Shown in pieces: positions 33,553-43,358 of a stretch of DNA of 64,000 nucleotides. The stretch comes from Macrocystis pyrifera (taxonomy: Eukaryota; Sar; Phaeophyceae; Laminariales; Laminariaceae). The DNA lies in the NCBI GenBank assembly GCA_031763025.1, contig JASSKH010000006.1, forward strand, positions 14,659,479-14,723,478. Direction: 5' to 3'. Position 1 is the stretch's first letter, and the number at the start of each line of letters is the position of its first letter. The notes beneath the pieces are model-generated. The model did not search any database. It was given only the letters and a program-made list of their open reading frames with translations, and had not been told where the DNA came from. A program made the position numbers and the translations under genes.

Positions 33553-34371
33553 CCCTTTTGTGGCTTGGCTCTGAGGTACCAAGTTATTATGGTCGTCAGG
33601 GAGACGGCTGAAAGAAATCCGCTCTTGCTCTACGTCAACTACAAGTCTGGCCAGCCTAATAACACCCCCTGCTTGCCCCCTTGCTGATACTCTGTAGGTT
33701 TTGGGCTTTGCAGCCCATCTCCGCCATCTCCCATCATCATCTGTTACAGTTCTGTCAAAGATGCTCTAAAGGGACCGCAGTTTGACGCCTTGACTGTCCG
33801 ATATCGTAGACCAATGTCTATTATTATCAATAAGGCCGTTTCCTATGCGGTTCGATTTCGGGCTTCAGATTTGTATTTTTCGATCTCAAAAATGAATGAC
33901 CCTGCTTATGCAGTCCAAATATGCAAAATCCGACCGGAAATTTTTCGATTTGAGAATCCGATGACCCAAGTCGTCGGATTTTGGGCCAAAATCCGACGAC
34001 CTGGGTCATCAGATTTTCAAATCGAAAAATGGCATGCTCTTTAAATTCAAGATGTTACCCACGACCAGCAAACAGCAGCATCGATGAGTTGGATGGTGAT
34101 ACAGTAGCTGCTGTATAGCGACCTAATAGTGAAAAGAAAAAATATGCTTGACACGCCTTGTTCATTGCTTTTTTTGTAGAAACAAAATAAAATTGTGTCC
34201 TCGGATTAGGTGGACGTGACAGGCACATACAATACTTACATATATATACTACATGGTTGGCTACAAAAAAATATAGGTAGAGATGCGGGCTTCGTGGTTG
34301 ATATCTCGACCGAGAGCGCACCATCTTGAGTAGAGTCACTACTACTAGTAGTATTGCCTTGGGTTCTACTA
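33553..34371. promoter_or_regulatory. Probable 5' flank of ZNF511 with a strong hairpin
   Basis: The region upstream of the ZNF511 first exon. No TATA-like element could be assigned. A near-perfect inverted repeat (33940-34030) sits about 400 bp upstream of the candidate ATG. The promoter reading is inference from position only. Confidence 0.3.
33940..34030. repeat. Hairpin with 44 bp arms
   Basis: TTTTTCGATTTGAGAATCCG then ATGACCCAAGTCGTCGGATT pairs with AATCCGACGACCTGGGTCAT then CAGATTTTCAAATCGAAAAA around a TTGGGCCAA centre. Only a few mismatches are visible. Confidence 0.85.
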
Positions 34372-34478
34372 TTACGGGGGACCATAGTTAACAGGACCAA
34401 ATATTTTGTTAGTAAAAATGGGTAAATATATAGGTTTTTATGTATGCCATAGGTCCTATTAACTATGGACCCCCGTAA
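34372..34478 (+). mobile_element. MITE family 1, near-canonical copy
   Basis: TTACGGGGGACCATAGTTAA and the complement of TTACGGGGGTCCATAGTTAA enclose AAATGGGTAAATATATAGG. An AGTAGTATTGCCTTGGG direct repeat flanks the insertion at a short distance on both sides. Confidence 0.92.
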
Positions 34479-34561
34479 TAGTAGTATTGCCTTGGGAGTG
34501 CGAGGAGGAGTGATGCAGACCGTCAAGATGTGGCTTGACAGCGTGTTTGAATGCTACTAAC

Positions 34562-35247
34562 TGTGTGTGTTCTTCACATTAAACCATTCTTCTACGAGTA
34601 CTCGTCGACATCCAGCAAGCCCGGTGTCCGTGCTGATTCTTCACCCTAGAAAGATACGAGCTCTGTGGTCAGACTACGACACAGAGATAACACACCGTAA
34701 TGCATTGATTATAGCCTACGCAATACCATGCCTTCGCACTAGGTGCGGCCGACACAACATACGCATTACATACATCATGTATACGCCAGCAACCAAAATA
34801 CACCATAATATGAAGAACGAGAAGCACCGAAGAAACCAAACCGAAAAAAAAGAAAAGGAGAAGAATCCCAAATAAATAACATAAATAAATAAAATATGGG
34901 AAGCCAAAGCTCAGACACATACTGCTTACATACATACATACCCCGAGCATGAGGCAAAATGGACGTGCAAGGGGGAATACGCGAGAAGGAAAAAGGGAAA
35001 TATGCATCCCGGGGAACACTTAACGAAGTAAAAAGAGAAAGAATGAGTGGGCCAAAATACGCTCGTCACCCACCCACTATGTAGTACTTCGTTCATGAGG
35101 ATAAGAAGGGGAAAATATAGGAAAAAGTTAAGTCATGGAAAAAAATCAAAGCACCAAACCAATACATACCGAACGGCCGCAGCAGTTAGTTGGCAGTACG
35201 AATAGCAAAGAAAAGTCTATAACCTATTAGTCGGCCTGGTGTACCTT
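34562..35247 (-). mobile_element. LINE copy 3, older 3' fragment
   Basis: Same 3' UTR as the other copies, starting from a short (GT)n. It has small insertions (for example CGAGTACTCG for CTCG and extra ATACATCATG) and substitutions. It ends at GGCCTGGTGTACCTTGCTAC. Confidence 0.85.
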
Positions 35248-35304
35248 GCTACTGTGATGCGGAGGCCGCTCTAGGGTAGTGGTAAGGGTAGTGGTAAGGG
35301 ACGC

Positions 35305-35505
35305 AGGTTGTTCTGGCAGCTGGAAAGCAGTGCTTCGCTTCTTCTGATTTAGATCTTCTTATTGATGGCGAGAGCTGAGGAGGTGCTCTGGTAGAGAAGT
35401 GAGAGGTAGGGGGGCGGGACTCGACGCCCAGATATACTCGTCCCACCCCACGCCACAAGCTCTCCTAAAATCCTCTTATCTGATGTATGCCTACAGAACT
35501 TTCCT
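35305..35505. repeat. 200 bp block shared with the LTR-type element at 37333-37532
   Basis: Nearly identical to the inner segment next to the 37.5 kb terminal repeat (CTGGCAGCTGGAAAGCAGTG ... CAGAACTTTCCTAT). LINE copy 4 starts exactly where that terminal repeat would be expected. The LINE therefore appears to have split an LTR-type element at the junction of interior and terminal repeat. Confidence 0.75.
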
Positions 35506-35506
35506 A

Positions 35507-36626
35507 TGTGTGTGTGTGTGTGTGTTCTTCACATTAAACCGTTCTTCTACTCGTCGACATCCAGCAAGCCCAGTGTCCGTGCTGATTCTTCACCCTAGAA
35601 AGATACGAGCTCTGTGGTCACAGACTACGACACAGAGATAACACACCGTAATGCATTAATAGCCTACGTAATACCATGCCTTCGCACTAGGTGCGGCCGA
35701 CACAACATACATACATACGCCAGCAACCAAAATACACCATAAAGAAAGAGAAGCAACGAAAAAACCAAACCGAAAAAGAACAAGAAAAAGAAAAAGAAAA
35801 GGAGAAGAATCCCAAATAAATAAATAAAATGGGAAGCCAAAGCTCAGACACATACATACTTACCCCGAGCATGAGCCAAAAGGGACGTGCAAGGGGAAAG
35901 ATACGAGAAGGAAAAAGGGGACTATGCATCCCGGTGAACACTTAACTAAGTAAAAAGAGCAATAGTGAGTGGGCCAAAATACGCTCGTCACCCACCCACT
36001 ATGTAGTACTTCTTTCATAAGGATAAGAAGGGAAAAAAATCAAAATGCATACCGAACGGCCGCAGCAGTTGGCGGTACGAGTAGCAAAGAAACGTCCAAC
36101 CTATTAGTCGGCCTGGTACCTTGCTACCCTGTCTGCGGTCTCTCTGCTACTCTCTTCTACCGCGGTTTCCCTTCTACTCCTCCTGTTCCCCCCCCTGCCC
36201 CTATACACTTGTACGGTGTTCCCTCTACCCCTCCTGCTGTTACCCCTCCCCCCATTCCCTCTAACACTACCTGCAGCGGATGCACGGCGCTGTCTACTCA
36301 GCTTTGCCTCAGCCTCGTGCCACCTGCCCATGAACTGTTCAGCTGCTTCGAGGATTCCCCGGTACCACTTTCCCGTCTGTTTTGCTGCAGTGGGCCACAG
36401 TGCGGTCCCAACTCCAAAGACTAAGGGGGAGTCTTCCGTTGATCCCTCTGAGGCTTTGAACACTCTAAGGTCCTCAGCAATTGCCCTAGGCCAAGTCTTA
36501 GGTTGCCCGCCTGGTTTCGGGCTCCCCCCACCAGCGATCGTCCCGAACATCAACCGACTGGGCAATCGCCCCTCGTGTTGCCGCACCACAGCCCCCGCAA
36601 AGAAGAGTCGCCGTTTACGGATGGTC
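35507..36626 (-). mobile_element. LINE copy 4, recent 5'-truncated insertion
   Basis: By eye about 99 percent identical to 30757-31877, including the (AC)n tail, the 3' UTR and the last 160 or so codons of the ORF. It is truncated at CGGATGGTC, where the terminal repeat of the LTR-type fossil begins. Confidence 0.9.
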
Positions 36627-37776
36627 GGCTACCATTCGTTCTTCTGCTAATATAAGAATATCTCACTTCGTGGTCCTATCTGCGTTAAGGAACATTACTC
36701 TCATCGAAGGGGTTTTCCGCCCTAGGGAACATTCCTAAGAGAACGTTACTCTCAACTAACGGAATATCCGCCGGGTTAATCCATTCTTTGGAGTATTCTC
36801 GTATTCGTGAGCTATAAGACTGCAACGTATTATCTATATCTATAGCCCATGAATACTCTACTCATATCACATTAGCCCACCCTGAATAGTCGTATATGCA
36901 GACCACAAGATGGTCGGAGGGTGATGACAAAGTTCATCCCAAACGGCCAGGAAAAAGGTGGTCGAAGATGCGGCTATTCGAAACAAACGAAATGAGGCTA
37001 TAGATCCCCCCACACCTCGTAATAAGACCCAAATACTACGTCTCTCCGCCGCCCACCATTGGCGCCACGACACCAGCCCTTCCAGGTCTGATATCTTCTC
37101 GGACCTGCCATCGCGTCGCCGCTGCCGCGGGAACCCCTCGGCCTACATCCGACTACCGGTTTGGACGCCGACCGCCACCCAAACCATTGGCGCCCACTAC
37201 GCAAAGAGCGACCCCCTCAACAACGCCCTCTCCGCCGGCACCAACACCACCGGTAGTGCCCCTTCTTGAGCCCGTTGTCGAACCCGATGACGACCCCTAC
37301 CTCCTCGCCTGCGCGACGTCAGATGTGATGCTCTGACTGGCAGCTGGAAAGCAGTGCTTCGCTTCTTCTGATTTAGATCTTCTTATTGATGGCGAGAGCT
37401 GAGGAGGTGCTCTGGTAGAGAAGTGAGAGGTAGGGGGGCGGGACTCGACGCCCAGATATACTCGTCCCACCCCACGCCACAAGCTCTCCTAAATTCCTCT
37501 TATCTGATGTACGCCTACAGAACTTTCCTATGGCTACCAATCGTTCTTCTGCTAATATAAGAATATCTCACTTCGTGGTCCTGTCTGCGTTAAGGAACAT
37601 TACTCTCATCTAAGGGGTTTTCCGCCCTAGGGAACATTCCTAAGAGAACGTTACTCTCAACTAACGGAATATCCGCCGGGTTAATCCATTCTTTGGATTA
37701 TTCTCGTATTCGTGAGCTATAAGACTGCAACGTATTATCTATATCTATAGCCCATGAATACTCTACTCATATCACA
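36627..37776 (-). mobile_element. Small non-autonomous LTR-type element (TRIM-like fossil)
   Basis: Two direct repeats of about 240 bp (36627-36867 and 37533-37776) flank an interior of about 665 bp. Read on the minus strand the repeats begin TGTGATATGAG and the 37.5 kb copy ends in GGTAGCCA, fitting TG...CA LTR ends. A purine-rich AGGGTGGG lies just inside the 36.8 kb repeat. The interior is too short for gag-pol and shows no recognisable protease, integrase or RT. The repeats differ at only a handful of positions by eye, so insertion is fairly young. Surrounding LINE copies and the shared block at 35305-35505 imply nesting and possibly a former tandem arrangement. Confidence 0.6.
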
Positions 37777-38022
37777 CTACCCTGTCTGCGGTCTCTTTGC
37801 TACTCTCTTCTACCACCACCGCGGTTTCCCTTCTACTCCTCCCGTTCCCCCCCGTGTTCTCCTTCTATCCCTCCTGCTGTTACCCCTCCCCCCGTTCCGT
37901 TTAACACTACCCGCAGCGGATGCGCGGCGCTGTCTACTCAGCTTTGCCTCAGCCTCGTGCCACCTGCCCATGAACTGTTTTCAGCTGCTTCGAGGATTCC
38001 CCGATACCACTTTCCCGTCTGT
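37777..38022 (-). mobile_element. LINE fragment 5
   Basis: Matches LINE copy 4 from CTACCCTGTCTGCGGTCTCT to CCACTTTCCCGTCTG, with small indels. It lacks both the 3' tail and the rest of the ORF. Confidence 0.8.
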
Positions 38023-38246
38023 AGAGAGTTAGCTGTTGAAACAAAAGCATATACTACGTACGTACGTACGAATATGGGAATATGATGCAAAAAACAAAAA
38101 AATAGCTAAATTATCTGATAAATACTAAAAATTAATATTTTCTACTTACTGATTTTACAAGACTTAGTGTTATAATAATCCGCACACACACGCGTATTCT
38201 ATCGTATGTGTAATAATTTCCTGTCAAGGGTATAGGCTGTACGTAA

Positions 38247-38411
38247 GTAATTATGAAATACGTCAGCTGTGAGTACGATGTGACTACGTATTAATAGTTA
38301 GTTGATGCTTAACTTTGCAAGCTGCGTAATTTTATAGATAATATACGCAGCTTGCAAAGTTGAGTATCAGCTACTTAATCGAACTCACAGCTGCGTCAGA
38401 CGTATTTCATA
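38247..38411. mobile_element. Hairpin MITE-like element, about 165 bp
   Basis: ATGAAATACGTCAGCTGTGA ... TAACTTTGCAAGCTGCGTA pairs with TACGCAGCTTGCAAAGTT ... AACTCACAGCTGCGTCAGAC then GTATTTCAT. The loop is ATTTTATAGATAATA. Arms of about 75 bp are nearly perfect on the inner side. Confidence 0.8.
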
Positions 38412-40285
38412 CCCTGGTAATTTTTTATAAAAAACACACACCTCGGATAACGTAACACCCGGATAACACTTATCTACGTTATGGAGGAACGTGGTAACGT
38501 ACTAACAACGTGGTGTTAGCACTAGAGGAGCGATCACGGTAACCAACGCGGTAACACAGTGTTAACTGGAGACCCACGAACGAGCACGAACCGCCTTATA
38601 ACGTTACGTTGCTGCTCGGTCTCGTCCAGCTCTGGTACTACAGTAACATGATGTTATGCCGTGATCAGTCCTTGAACTAACACCGTAACACAGTGTTAGG
38701 CTTTGACCAAACACATACGTTACTATCACTCTAACATGCCCAGATCGATATTCGCATGTTTACTAACACGATAACATAATGTTATTGTCGACGCAGCGTT
38801 AGACGTAACACAATCACATTGTTACCTTAGGAGGAGTGCTATACATAACACCCTAACATAACGTTACCACCATGTTCGCCAGCACTACTAACACATAACA
38901 TTGTGTAATAGTAACTAACGTAACATAACGCAATGACCAGCACCACTAACACTACGTTATCTGGACCCCCCATCTGATTGCCTTAGGGTCGGATAACGTA
39001 ACACTAAACGTACGTTAGATACGTTACAGTCTTAGCCGGCCTATACGCAACAGTATGTTAGGATGTTAGCCTAAACGCGGAGGAAGTCTCTGTGACATTA
39101 CGTTACGGTGTTACCGTCAGTAAAGATCTGATGGTAACATTCCGTTACCGTGTTACTATAAAAACCAATCCGGGTCTAACTTTATGTTACTGAGTTACCA
39201 TTGGGGCCGATGTCGTTCTAATGTTACTACGTTACCCTTTGGATCTTCTCGAGATCTAACATGTGTTACCTGTGTTAGTGGTAAAGCGGGCGTGTGGGAG
39301 TAAAATAGCGTAGCCGTGTTATCCAATTTCGCCGACATCCCAGTAGGGGATACCTACAAAAATATCCCCGGGGGGGAGGATAGCATGGCATCCCCGGTAA
39401 AAAACGCCCTCATATTTTAAAACCCCCAAACAGGGGATATTTAGGAGGGATCCCCGCAAAAAAAAAAAACGCCTCATTTTTTCTTGTGGAAACCCCGCCA
39501 ATACGTTATCCATCTATAACACATTACGTTATCCATCTATAACAACGTAGTCTGCACACTCGCACGTTCGAGTTAACACGGCAGTAACATATTGTTGACT
39601 TTAGATTGGGGGTGTACGTTATGTACTAATAACTTGTGTCACTAAATACATTGCATACGAGTTAACAACATTAATTAACATAATGCTTTTAATAGTGTTT
39701 TATCGATCATCATATATACATACGTTATCCGTTTGACTTATGTATGTCGTTATGGTAGCAAGACTTCCGTAATACCCTCACAAAACGTCGCTCGAAACGG
39801 ACTGTTGCTGCGGCTGTTACGGTAACATAATGTTAACGTTGTATTGACCATATACATACGTCATCCCTCTAGCGTGTGTTACGATAGCCCCTAGGAATTT
39901 CACTAACACACCAACATATAGTGTTATGTACCCGTTTATTTGGCCGTGTACGTTATCCGTCGAAAGGGTGTTAGGGTAGCACGAAGAATCCCGCTGACAC
40001 ACTAACATAACGTTACTCGCTACGGACTGATGCCGCTAACACGGTAACATCATGTTAACGTTTAATTGACCATGTACGTTATCTCTTCAACGTGCGTTGC
40101 GATGGCCACCAGGAATTCCGCTAACACGCTAACATAGTGTTACTCGCTATGGGCTTCATACCCTAACACCGTAACACATATTATACTGCTGCGGTCAGTT
40201 CGAGATCAAGGTAACACTCTAACATACATAACGTTATACGCGATCGCCCGCCAATATCATAACACACTAACTAACACTATTATTT

Positions 40286-42334
40286 CACACCTCGGATAAC
40301 GTAACACTTAACGTTTTATGTTAATGTTAGCCGTCAGCGAAAAAAAAAGTAACATTACGTTACTACGTTAACTACTTTCTGGATTTTGTGATAACATAGT
40401 GTTAGTGTGTTATGATACTGGCGGGCGATCGCGTCACATTATGTTAGAGTGTTACCTTGATCTCGTGCGGACCGCAGTATAAGTGTTACGGTGTTAGGGT
40501 ATGCGGCCCATAGCGAGTAACACTATGTTAGCGTGTTAGCGGAATTCCTGGTGGCTATCGCAACACACGTTGAAGGGATAGCGTACATGGTCACTTAAAC
40601 GTTAACATTATGTTACCGTGTTAGCGGCATCAGCCCGTAGCGAGTAACGTTATGTTAGTGTGTCAGCGGGATTCTTCGTGCTACCCTAACACCCTTTTGA
40701 TGGATAACGTACGCGGCCAAATAAACGCGTACATGACACTATGTTAGTGTGTTAGTGTGTTAGTGAAATTCCTAGGGGCTATCGTAACACACGCTAGAGG
40801 GATGACGTATGTATATGGTCAATACCTCGTACAACGTTAACATTATGTTACTACTGTATCAGCCGCAGCAGCAGTCCGTTTCGAGCGACGTGATGTGAGG
40901 GTATTATGGAAGTCTTGCTACCATAACAACTTAACATACGTCAAACGGATAACGTATATGACCGATAAAACACTATTAATAGCATTATGTTAATTAATGC
41001 TGTTAACTCGTATGCAATGTATTTAGTGACACAAGTTAGTAGATAACGTACACCCCCAATCTAAAGTCAACAATATGTTACTGCCGTGTTAACTCGAACG
41101 TGCGAGTGTGCAGACTACGTTGTAGATGGATAACGTAATGTGTCATAGATGGATAACGTACTGGCGGGGTTTCCACAAGAAAAAATGAGGCGTTTTTTTG
41201 CGGGGATCCCTCCTAAATATCCCCTGTTTGGGGGTTTTAAAATATGGAGGCGTTTTTTACCGGGGATGCCATGCTATCCCCCCCCCCCCCGGGGATATTT
41301 TTGTAGGTATCCCCTACTGGGATGTCGGCGAAATTGGATAACACGGCTACGCTATGTTACTCCCACACGCCCGCTTTACCACTAACACAGGTAACACATG
41401 TTAGATCTCGGGAAGACCCAAAGGGTAACGTAGTAACATTACGTTAGAACGACTTCGGCCCCAACGGTAACTCAGTAACATAAAGTTAGACCCGGATCGG
41501 TTTTTATTGTAACACGGTAACGGAATGTTACCATCAGATCTTTACTGACGGTAACACCGTAACGTAATGTCACAGAGACTTCCTCCGCATTTAGGCTAAC
41601 ATCCTAACATACTGTTACGTATAGGCCGGCTAAGACTGTAACGTATCTAACGTACGTTAAGTGTTACGTTATCCGACCCTAAGGCAATCAGATGGGGGGT
41701 CCAGACAACGTAGTGTTAGTAGTGCTGGACATTGCGTTATGTTACGTTAGTGTGTTATCTGTAACACAATGTTATGTTAGTATTACGGGGGTCCATAGTT
41801 GATGGGACCAAATTTTGTTAGTAAAAATACGTAAATATATAGGTTTTTATGTATACCATAGGTCCTATTAACTATGGACTCCCGTAATAGTGCTGGCGAA
41901 CATGGTAACTTTGTGTTAGGGTGTTATGTTTAACACTCCTCCTAAGGGTAACATAATGTTATTGTGTTACGTCTAACGTTGCGTCGACAATAACATTATG
42001 TTATCGTGTTACTAAATATATATACGGATATCGATCTGGGCATGTTGGAGTGATAACGTACGTGTTTGGTCAAAGCCTAACACTGTGTTACGGTGTTAGT
42101 TCAAGGACTGATCACGACATAACATAATGTTACTATACCAGAGCTGGACGAGATCGAGCAGCAACATAACGTTAAGGCTCGTGCACGTTCGTGGGTTTCC
42201 AGTTGACTCTGTGCTTCCGCGCTACCGTGATCGCTCCTCTAGTGCTAACACTACGTTAGTACGTTACCACGTTCCTGTGATAGGCCCCATAACGTATATA
42301 AGTGTTATCCGAGTGTTACGTTATCCGAGGTGTG
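40286..42334 (-). mobile_element. hAT-like non-autonomous element, copy C (nested, inverted)
   Basis: Both ends carry CACACCTCGGATAACGTAAC. Its sequence is the reverse complement of copies A and B. It sits inside B near B's right end: TATTATTT lies on its left and CACCATTT on its right, so the target duplication is unclear. A MITE (41783-41887) is nested within it. B-left and C together form an inverted repeat with arms of roughly 1.85 kb around about 40286. Confidence 0.85.
41783..41887 (+). mobile_element. MITE family 1, copy that proves a TA target site
   Basis: The filled site here reads GTTAG-TA-[TTACGG...CCGTAA]-TA-GTGCTGG. The matching empty site in hAT-like copy B reads (as complement) GTTAGTAGTGCTGG. 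The element is therefore TTACGGGGG...CCCGTAA with duplication of TA, as in Tc1/mariner-type MITEs. Confidence 0.93.
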
Positions 42335-42525
42335 CACCATTTTATCACAAAATCCAGAAAGTAGTGAACGTAGTAACGTAATGTTACGGGGGTTTTTCGC
42401 TGACGCCTAACATTAACATAAAACGTCAAGTGTTACGTTATCCGAGGTGTGAAAAAATATCTGGTAGATACCTATATCGATCGGTACAGGTAGCTATGAT
42501 GCATTGCAGCCGTCCACCCGTTGTG

Positions 42526-42813
42526 TCATAATGCCCACGTGTTGCCTGCCCGCCGCGCTATGACACCCGATGATGCCAAAACTTCAACCTGCGGCGGAAA
42601 AAGCAAGTCTCCCACTTTGTCCATATATTTATGGACCTTTTCATTCACTAATGATATCAACATGATGCTTATATTTGAAGGCAAAGTTGGTACGTTGTTG
42701 TTGTCTTGTTGTCCTCCAAGTTCCTGTTCGAAGTTACGCCGCATTTTGAAACGCTCGATTTTTTTGTTACCGATATTCGATGTTCTACCAGTCTCGTCTG
42801 TCCACCTGCTCAT
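42526..42813 (-). CDS. Hypothetical 95-codon open frame
   Basis: A minus-strand frame opens with ATG at 42811-42813 (directly after an AACAG that could be an acceptor) and stops at 42526. It has balanced composition (for example FEQELGGQQDNNNVPTLPSN, VNEKVHKYMDKVGDLLFPP), unlike the low-complexity shadows elsewhere. It lies just outside the hAT-like copy B and upstream of WDR17. I do not recognise it; it may be an exon, a single-exon gene or chance. Confidence 0.28.
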   Translation of the reverse strand: MSRWTDETGRTSNIGNKKIERFKMRRNFEQELGGQQDNNNVPTLPSNISIMLISLVNEKVHKYMDKVGDLLFPPQVEVLASSGVIARRAGNTWAL

Positions 42814-43358
42814 CTGTTCCTCCTCCTCCTTGTCATACTACATACATACCTTGGTACCTGGCAATTCCTACGCTGCTGCGTACAATTTGTACATCATCGA
42901 GGCACTGCTGGGGCTAGTTACCCCCCCCCCCCCCCCCTTGGCAAGACCCAAACTCTTCGCTTCAGTCCCACCATGAGAAGCAAAAGCCGCTACTAGCGAG
43001 AGAAGAAAGGAGAAAGCCGGCGCTACCGGAGCGTTCAAGTGCTTGAGCGGTATACATATATACGTTGTTGGACGTTGACAGCTGATTCATTAGCCGATTG
43101 CCTTATAGATAGTCGGCTTCACGAAAAGGCACAGGGTTAGAGGGCTAGGGTTGGGCGATACTGGTATACCAAAGGATATACTGTACCAGTAGCTGTCTTT
43201 AGCCTCGGACAATAGTAATGGCGCGTGGTCATGAGAGAAACTACAGCCCGCGACGGAGGAGGTCGGGGCGGACGCGATCGCCGCCGTCGTCATGTTCCCC
43301 TCCGGGGCGCTCGCCTGCATCACCCACAACAGCTGATGTGTGGGCATCGCAGCCGTAC

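Larger units (their letters stand above)
38437..42451 (+). mobile_element. hAT-like non-autonomous element, copy B (host of copy C)
   Basis: The ends are CACACCTCGGATAACGTAAC and the exact complement at 42430-42451. The flanks AAAAAACA (38429-38436) and AAAAAATA (42452-42459) form an 8 bp target duplication with one mismatch. Its own sequence is 38437-40285 plus 42335-42451, about 1.96 kb. The interior corresponds to copy A without the SINE and MITE. At 40286-42334 it is interrupted by copy C in reverse. No transposase is encoded; movement would need a partner element elsewhere. Confidence 0.85.
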
